DNA of 64,000 bases from SZUA-36 sp963727635 (GTDB lineage Bacteria; Pseudomonadota; Gammaproteobacteria; Xanthomonadales; SZUA-36): contig CAVSHP010000028.1 of NCBI GenBank assembly GCA_963727635.1, forward strand, positions 1 to 64,000. Direction: 5' to 3'. The notes under the pieces are model-generated. The model was not told where the DNA came from. It saw only the letters and a program-made list of their open reading frames with translations, and did no database searches. Positions 58,617-64,000 of this stretch are shown here, in pieces. The translations under genes were made by a program, and so were the position numbers. Position 1 is the stretch's first letter; the number at the start of each line of letters is the position of its first letter.

Positions 58617-59855
58617 ATGAAATTCAAAATCACGCATTGCCTCGGCTTGTTACTTTGCCTGCTCACCTTCACGCCGTTTGGCGCTGATGCCCTCGCCGCC
58701 GAACACCGTCCTTATGCACTGACGAACGTCAACATTTTCAACGGCGTCGATAACGACATCATATCCGGCAAGACCGTGCTGGTACGTGACGGTATCATCG
58801 AAGGTATGTTCGACGCCGCGGCCGATGTGCCTGACGATTACAGCGTCATCGATTGTGAAGGCAACTACCTGATGCCCGGCCTGATTGACGTCCACACCCA
58901 CCTCGAAACACTGGAACAGGCGGCTCGCGCGCTGGCATCCGGTGTAACGACCATCCGTACCGCCGGCGTGCCCGCCTACCAGGACGTGGCGATGGCGGCG
59001 CTTTCAAAGGCCGGCAAGATTCCCGGCCCGGACGTGGTGGCGGCCGGGGTTTACGTCACGCCGAGACTCGAAGATACGATTTTGGCCGACCCCCGCATGG
59101 TCCCGCTTGCGGATGGCGTCGAAAGCGACGAGGCCCTGCGACTGCTGGTCAAAATCAACCTGGACCACGGTGTGGCCGTCATCAAAACCCGCGGCACCGA
59201 ACGTGCCGGCAGGGCCGATACCGACCCGAGGGAACAGGTTTATACGCAGCATCAGCTCGAAGTAGTCGTCGATGAGGCGCGCAAGGGCGGAGTCCCGGTG
59301 ATGGTCCACGCGCATGGCGATGAAGGCGCGCGCGCCGCGGTGCTGGCCGGCGCCCGCAGTATCGAACACGGCAGTTATCTCGAACCCGACACCCTCAAAC
59401 TGATGAAAGAGCGCGGCACCTGGCTGGTGCCGACCTACATCACGATGGTCGAGATGCTCGAAGAGGAATACGAGGGCGCCCTGCGTGTGCGTGGCACTTA
59501 CATGGTGCCGAGGCTGGAAAAGGTCATTCGGCAGGCGCATGAGCTGGGCGTGCCGATCGCCACCGGCGCCGACAGCTATTACGATGCGCAGACCATCAAC
59601 CGGATTTCTCTCGAAGCCTGGCACCTGGTGCGGCTCGGTCTGAGCACGTTTGAAGCCCTGCAGGCGGCCACCGTCAATTCCGCCGAACTGTTGATGCTGG
59701 GTGACAGCACCGGCCGTATCGAGACCGGCTTTGAGGCCGACATGATCCTGGTGCCGTCCAACCCCCTCGAGGATATCTCGGCATTGCAGGACATTTTGCT
59801 GGTGATGAGCAATGGCCGGGTTGCACTGAAACGGATCCCCTTCGCGAAAAGTTAA
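58617..59855 (+). CDS. secreted amidohydrolase (imidazolonepropionase-like, copy 2)
   Basis: From ATG 58617 the product has 412 residues with a signal peptide (GLLLCLLTFTPFGADALA). Motifs are PGLIDVHTHLET (HxH), VAVIKTRGTERA with a central Lys, VMVHAHGDEGA, SIEHGSYLEP and IATGADSYYDA (Asp). Relative of the 40261 gene, with the same order of motifs. It precedes the pectinesterase by 13 bases, so the two are probably co-transcribed; how an amidase fits a pectin pathway is unclear. Confidence 0.88.
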   Translation: MKFKITHCLGLLLCLLTFTPFGADALAAEHRPYALTNVNIFNGVDNDIISGKTVLVRDGIIEGMFDAAADVPDDYSVIDCEGNYLMPGLIDVHTHLETLEQAARALASGVTTIRTAGVPAYQDVAMAALSKAGKIPGPDVVAAGVYVTPRLEDTILADPRMVPLADGVESDEALRLLVKINLDHGVAVIKTRGTERAGRADTDPREQVYTQHQLEVVVDEARKGGVPVMVHAHGDEGARAAVLAGARSIEHGSYLEPDTLKLMKERGTWLVPTYITMVEMLEEEYEGALRVRGTYMVPRLEKVIRQAHELGVPIATGADSYYDAQTINRISLEAWHLVRLGLSTFEALQAATVNSAELLMLGDSTGRIETGFEADMILVPSNPLEDISALQDILLVMSNGRVALKRIPFAKS

Positions 59856-59868
59856 ATGGGGACGGCGC

Positions 59869-60846
59869 TTGTTGCACATACTTAAAACGGTGCTACTGAC
59901 TAGCTTGCTGGCACTGGCGAATACGGCGTCCGCGCAGGACTACCAGACACAGATGACCGTGGCGCAGGACGGTTCGGGCGACTTCACCAGCATCCAGGCC
60001 GCCATCGACGCCAGCAAGACCTTTCCTTACGAGCGCATCACCATCCACGTGAAAAATGGCATTTACAAGGAGAAGGTCGAGGTTTATCCCTGGAACCCGA
60101 ACATATCGATGATCGGTGAAAGCCGTGACGGCACCATCATCACATTTGACGATTACTTCGACAAAATGCAAAAAGGCCGTAACAGCACCTTCCACACCTA
60201 TACCCTGCGTGTGCGCGGCAACGATTTCCACGCCGAAAACCTCACCATCATCAATTCATCCGGCCCAGTGGGCCAGGCGGTGGCGCTGCATGTCGAGGCC
60301 GACCGGGTCTCTTTCGTCAACACCACCCTGAAAGGCTACCAGGATACCCTGTACCTGGCCGGCGAAGGTTACCGCTCGTATTTCAGGGACTGTCTTATCG
60401 AGGGGTCGGTGGACTTCATCTTCGGCGAAGGCACTGCGCTGTTCGAGAACTGTGAGATCAAGTCACTGACCGACGGCTACGTAACCGCTGCCTCAACCCC
60501 TCAGGGTGTCGATTATGGCTTTGTCTTCAAACACTGCAGGCTGACCGCTGACGATGACGTCGACAAGGTGTACCTCGGACGGCCATGGCGGAAGTACGCA
60601 AAAACGGTATTCATGAACAGCGATCTGGGTGCACACATCGTGCCGGCGGGCTGGGATCACTGGGAAAACCAGGCGAACAAGGAAACCGTGTTCTATGCCG
60701 AGTACGCCAACACAGGCCTTGGCGCACACAGGAGTGACCGCGTTCCATGGTCAAAACAGCTGAGCGGAGATGAGGCGCGGAAGTACACCATGGAGAATAT
60801 TTTCAGGGGCTGGCAGCCCGGGGAATTGGATTCAAAGCGACCCTGA
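59869..60846 (+). CDS. secreted pectinesterase
   Basis: The 325-residue enzyme removes methyl groups from pectin. It has a signal peptide (LLTSLLALANTASA), a right-handed beta-helix, and the family motifs GQAVALHVEADR, GYQDTLYL (Gln-Asp pair), EGSVDFIFGEGTALFEN with the catalytic Asp, and YLGRPWRKYAKTVF with the substrate-binding Arg and Trp. The start is probably TTG 59869, with GGGGAC six bases upstream. The GH16 gene follows on the same strand, so the pair looks like a small polysaccharide-degrading set. Confidence 0.93.
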   Translation: MLHILKTVLLTSLLALANTASAQDYQTQMTVAQDGSGDFTSIQAAIDASKTFPYERITIHVKNGIYKEKVEVYPWNPNISMIGESRDGTIITFDDYFDKMQKGRNSTFHTYTLRVRGNDFHAENLTIINSSGPVGQAVALHVEADRVSFVNTTLKGYQDTLYLAGEGYRSYFRDCLIEGSVDFIFGEGTALFENCEIKSLTDGYVTAASTPQGVDYGFVFKHCRLTADDDVDKVYLGRPWRKYAKTVFMNSDLGAHIVPAGWDHWENQANKETVFYAEYANTGLGAHRSDRVPWSKQLSGDEARKYTMENIFRGWQPGELDSKRP

Positions 60847-60953
60847 TCGAACGCTGGCAGATGGGAACCGGCTTCATGGCAAGATTGTGTTCTTCATCCT
60901 ATACTGATTTCAGAGCGTCGCTAGCCGGGGCAACGCCGTCAACGGGGATTTTA

Positions 60954-62084
60954 ATGAGAAATAGCCGCTTATTCGTTTTTGCGTTGTTGTTGTCGGCCTG
61001 GCCGTCCTGGCTCGTGGCCCAGGAAATCCTTTTATTTGACGATTTCAATGGCGGCCCGCTGGATACTTCGACCTGGGGACAGGCTAACTGGAACATCGGT
61101 GACCGCACCCAATTCGGCAATCAGCCCGAATTTGGCAGTGAGGATGGCGACACCTTTATCCGTCTGCCGCTCGATACCTATAACCCCAACCTGCCTGGTC
61201 AGCGTGTATTGGGCACCGAGATCTATTCCCTGCAGAACTTCAGTAACACCGGTGGTATCGAGTACCTGACGCGGGCGCGGCTGTCGACGGATGCGCCGGG
61301 TCTGGTGGCGGCCTTTTTCACCTACAACCAGAAACGCCAGAAAGGTCGCTGGATATCTGATGAAATCGACTTCGAAGTCCTGAGCAAGCAAGCCTCCAAC
61401 GGTGTGCTGGCAACCAGCTGGAATGACTGGGGCGCGCCCGGCAGCAATTACGACGACGGCGTACACCACCTTGGAGAGTTTCTCGAGCTGCCTTCCTACG
61501 ACTGGCAACAATGGAACGACTACGCGATACGCTGGTATCCCGACCGCGTCGAGTGGTACGTCAATGAGCAATTGGTAAAGATACTGACCAGCCCGGTGCC
61601 GGACCAGGATCAGCCGGCGCGCGCCAGCCTGTGGGCCGCCGGTACGACCTGGCCGGATGCCTATGACACCACACTCGCGCCGGTCGGCTCAGCAGCACAG
61701 AACCAGCATTTCACCTGGGATATCGACTACATCATGGTCACTCGCCTGGATGGCGGTGGCGGTGGCGGTGGCGAGCAGCCGCCTGCGGCGCCGGGCGGTC
61801 TCGCTGCCAGCGTAAACGGCACGCTGGTACAGTTGAACTGGACGGACAATGCCGACAACGAGACCGCTTATACGCTTTACAGGGCGTGGAAACCCAAGGG
61901 TAAGGCGCAGCCGGACTTCATTGCCGTTGCACAGCTCGGTGCGAATACAACGAACATCGCCGATAGCCCGCCTAATGGCAGTCATCTTTACCGGGTCACG
62001 GCCTCGAATGCAGCCGGGGAATCATCACCCAGTAACACGGTGGGCGTGACGGTGGGTTCTACCAAGGGTGGTGGCAAACACTAG
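60954..62084 (+). CDS. secreted GH16 glycoside hydrolase with Fn3 domain
   Basis: From ATG 60954 (GGGGAT upstream) the product has 376 residues. A signal peptide (LFVFALLLSAWPSWLVAQ) is followed by a GH16 beta-jelly-roll with the catalytic DEIDFEVL (nucleophile and acid/base Glu around Asp) and WYVNEQLV. A glycine-rich linker near residue 265 leads to a fibronectin type III domain (AAPGGLAASVNGTLVQLNW to YRVTASNAAGESSPSN). GH16 enzymes cut beta-1,3/1,4-glucans, agar, carrageenan or similar; the specificity is not visible. Confidence 0.92.
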   Translation: MRNSRLFVFALLLSAWPSWLVAQEILLFDDFNGGPLDTSTWGQANWNIGDRTQFGNQPEFGSEDGDTFIRLPLDTYNPNLPGQRVLGTEIYSLQNFSNTGGIEYLTRARLSTDAPGLVAAFFTYNQKRQKGRWISDEIDFEVLSKQASNGVLATSWNDWGAPGSNYDDGVHHLGEFLELPSYDWQQWNDYAIRWYPDRVEWYVNEQLVKILTSPVPDQDQPARASLWAAGTTWPDAYDTTLAPVGSAAQNQHFTWDIDYIMVTRLDGGGGGGGEQPPAAPGGLAASVNGTLVQLNWTDNADNETAYTLYRAWKPKGKAQPDFIAVAQLGANTTNIADSPPNGSHLYRVTASNAAGESSPSNTVGVTVGSTKGGGKH

Positions 62085-62098
62085 CCCGAATTCGCTGT

Positions 62099-62452
62099 TT
62101 ACAGATTTTCAGGTTCACCCTGCCATAAAAGCCGGTAACCCAGTTCGTCCGCTTCCTCGACGTGCTCGAGCAGGGCGCTGAACTTCTCCCTGAATAATTT
62201 ATCCGCGTGTGACTTCTCGTGTTGACCAAACGATTTCCAGTAGGTCACGATGGCAACGTGCTTCTGGTCGTTGCCGGCCTGATTGAGTGAACCCTCGGCC
62301 GATGCGAATCCCGTGAACTCGAAAACCTGGCCGGCGATAAACCCACCCTCGTCGCTATAGTTGTTCTTGACCACGTTGCACATTTCGCCAAGCTCCAGTT
62401 CAAGATCCTCCGCGGTCACGCCTTCCTTTAAATAGATCCGGTTGAATAGCAT
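62099..62452 (-). CDS. hypothetical protein
   Basis: From ATG 62452 the protein has 117 residues; a start at 62488 adds twelve. It has no signal peptide or helix. IVTYWKSFGQHEKSHADKLF and the FAS-AEGSLNQ loop recall the antibiotic-biosynthesis monooxygenase-like fold (ABM), in which Trp and His line a small pocket, but the match is only by pattern. It is convergent with the GH16 gene with a 14-base gap. Confidence 0.55.
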   Translation of the reverse strand: MLFNRIYLKEGVTAEDLELELGEMCNVVKNNYSDEGGFIAGQVFEFTGFASAEGSLNQAGNDQKHVAIVTYWKSFGQHEKSHADKLFREKFSALLEHVEEADELGYRLLWQGEPENL

Positions 62453-62592
62453 GACGCAATCGAATGGTATGGTGATTGGAAGAAACATTTTCTTATTCCC
62501 GCTGATAGTTAAAAGTGTTGCTCCACGGTATTCGACATCGATGAAGATTCGGGCTTTTACATCGGTGCCGAAACTTACCCTGACTATAGTCC

Positions 62593-62811
62593 CTAAGTCC
62601 GTATCTTGCTTTGTTCTGAACCTGGATATTGCAACAGATCAAGCGTCCTGCCATCGCGTCTGCCATCGAGCTGGGGGAAAATGAACCACATCCAGTGGGT
62701 TCTTTTGCGGCCGTTCTGCAGCTCGGTAAGGACGTGACCGTATACCTGTTCCTGGGCCCTGATGAAACGGTCCAGATCGTTCGATTCGCTGCTTTTATCG
62801 ATGTCTGTCAT
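62593..62811 (-). pseudogene. N-terminal fragment of a DUF1810 family gene
   Basis: The 72 codons begin with the DUF1810 pattern: DLDRFIRAQEQVYGHVLTEL, NGRKRTHWMWFIFPQL. Normal members have about 140 residues and continue with a GLGxS region; here the match ends after PQL and a short unrelated tail (DGRRDGRTLDLLQ) follows. The C-terminal half is lost. Confidence 0.65.
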
Positions 62812-63151
62812 GGTCTAATCGGGTCGCAATTTCAGCCGCATTATTTTTACAGGCTGCGCATGTGGAAACCATTTCCCACCGGGCAGTCTTCAATGAATTC
62901 GCGGTTTAATGGTGTCATTTTCAGAATTCAGATATCTCTAATCATTTGGCAAAGACGCTTTACCGACGCTTTTATTGTCACCCATTAGCGTAATGGTGTC
63001 TTCACCCTGGGTTTTCAGTGCTGGACTATTTCGCCTACACTGGGTTCATAAAAATCATGATATCCGGACGCAATGTGTTTTTGAGCAGGCTGGCTCAACC
63101 TGACAGCCATTGACTAAAAACGGTTCCGGTATCGTATCGCGGAGAAGGTAT
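62812..63151. other. intergenic region
   Basis: No gene is visible in these 340 bases. AT-rich segments around 62930-62960 and 63030-63070 may hold promoters. The only clear site is GGAGAAGG (63141-63148), the ribosome site of the next gene. Confidence 0.4.
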
Positions 63152-64000
63152 ATGAAGTTACGTTACAAAATTGCCGGCGGTTTGGTCGTTGTCGTGGCGC
63201 TTGGCATATCCGTGCTGGCGGTCATGATGAGCCACAATTCCGCCTGCCCGACAGCGGCTTTACAGGCTGCCGATGGAGAGGCGATGAAGGCCATCGTTTA
63301 CCGTTGCTACGGATCACCCGATGTGCTTGAGCTTGCAACCATCGAAAAACCGGTGCCCGCGGCCAACGAGGTTCTGGTCAAGGTCAAGGCGGCGTCCGTG
63401 AATCCGCTGGACTGGCACTTTATGCGCGGTTCACCGTACGTCGTGCGTATCCAGTCCGGTTTGGGTGCACCGCATCAGATCCGCCTGGGAGTGGACTTTT
63501 CCGGTACCGTCGAGGCAGTTGGCAAGGACGTGCAGCACTTCAAGCCGGGTGACGGGGTGTTTGGCGGCAGGACCGGCGCGTACGCTGAGTACCTGACGGT
63601 TGCCGAAGACCGCGGAATTGTGTTGAAGCCAGCCAATGTGAGTTACGAGCAGGCGGCTTCGGTCCCCATCGCCGCGATCACCGCCCTGCAGGCGCTGCGC
63701 GATGAGGGCCAGCTAAAAGCAGGGCAAAAAGTATTGATCAACGGCGCATCCGGCGGCGTGGGCACCTTTGCGGTGCAGATTGCCAGTGCAATGGGCGCCG
63801 AAGTGACCGGTGTGTGCAGCGCGCGCAATGCCGAAATGGTCCGCTCGATCGGCGCAACTCACGTCATCGATTACAAAAGCGAGGATTACACCGAAAGCGG
63901 AGAGCATTACGACCTGATCCTCGACATGGTCGGCAATCACACGCTCTCGGAGAACCGCAGGGTCATGACGCCGGAGGGTAATTTCATCATCATCGGCGGC
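63152..64000 (+). CDS. NAD(P)-dependent zinc-type alcohol dehydrogenase/quinone reductase, partial
   Basis: The frame opens at ATG 63152 and is still open at the window end, so it has no stop here. Residues 1-45 form an N-terminal membrane anchor or signal (IAGGLVVVVALGISVLAVMM). Then comes the MDR-type oxidoreductase: MKAIVYRCYGSPDVLELATI, VDFSGTVEAVG, GAYAEYLTVAED, ASVPIAAITALQAL and the nucleotide-binding NGASGGVGTFAVQIA. The catalytic zinc Cys seems absent, as in quinone reductase-like members. An N-terminal membrane segment is unusual for this family. Confidence 0.9.
   Translation, partial: MKLRYKIAGGLVVVVALGISVLAVMMSHNSACPTAALQAADGEAMKAIVYRCYGSPDVLELATIEKPVPAANEVLVKVKAASVNPLDWHFMRGSPYVVRIQSGLGAPHQIRLGVDFSGTVEAVGKDVQHFKPGDGVFGGRTGAYAEYLTVAEDRGIVLKPANVSYEQAASVPIAAITALQALRDEGQLKAGQKVLINGASGGVGTFAVQIASAMGAEVTGVCSARNAEMVRSIGATHVIDYKSEDYTESGEHYDLILDMVGNHTLSENRRVMTPEGNFIIIGG

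Noticed and set aside
62629..62988. 119-codon plus-strand frame
   Set aside because: It is the antisense of the DUF1810 fragment and intergenic DNA, with no family signature.

Overview
The window reads as chromosomal DNA of a free-living, probably marine or sediment gammaproteobacterium. This is an inference from gene content: an AttEFGH-type exporter, a BacNav-type sodium channel, HigBA, YecH, RarA, PcfJ-like and paired TolB-like/TPR membrane proteins, several TTG starts, and dispersed GGGGTCAG hairpin repeats. No rRNA, tRNA, CRISPR array or intact transposase was seen.

Layout. 0.1-3.7 kb: a MATE exporter behind a near-consensus promoter, a small frame-broken protein, and a Fic protein with its own TGTCGATT operator array. 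3.7-6.5 kb: phosphoenolpyruvate carboxylase. 6.5-7.3 kb: a HigB/HigA toxin-antitoxin pair with a palindrome inside its promoter. 7.5-9.1 kb: a PhzF-like isomerase converging on a secreted repeat protein. 9.4-13.8 kb: an Att-type operon of ABC ATPase, FtsX-like permease and AttH-like lipoprotein. 13.8-18.7 kb: a PcfJ-like protein, a DUF885 protein, a scar of repeat and gene remnants, and a voltage-gated sodium channel. 19-23.4 kb: a serine hydrolase, a small membrane protein and a TolB-like/TPR protein. 23.4-28.3 kb (minus strand): glutamate decarboxylase with a six-helix membrane protein, and a GntR regulator with a serine hydrolase. 28.4-36.7 kb: a deleted patatin gene, a secreted protein of unknown role, an M36 protease, a lone molybdopterin subunit and an M19 dipeptidase. 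36.8-43.7 kb: a second TolB-like/TPR protein, RarA, an amidohydrolase and small metal-binding proteins. 43.8-51.2 kb: an HEAGH lipoprotein, a MITE-like element, a 1027-residue lipoprotein and a DUF3336/patatin phospholipase. 51.2-54.1 kb: a damaged iron alcohol dehydrogenase, SodB and a DUF3365 haem protein. 54.2-58.5 kb: a TIR-TPR membrane protein coupled to a small unknown protein, divergent from a secreted protein. 58.6-62.1 kb: amidohydrolase, pectinesterase and GH16 enzyme. 62.1-64 kb: small genes and a partial MDR-family oxidoreductase.

Two kinds of gene damage are visible. About nine genes are interrupted only by one-base frame changes, several at short homopolymers, with conserved motifs intact on both sides; many of these may be base-calling errors. 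Four others (YchJ, an IPTL-CTERM gene, a patatin, DUF1810) have lost whole segments and are real remnants.

The best candidate for an undescribed system is the two-gene TIR-TPR operon at 54.2-56.7 kb, in which a 113-residue protein of unknown fold is translationally coupled to a membrane-anchored TIR protein.
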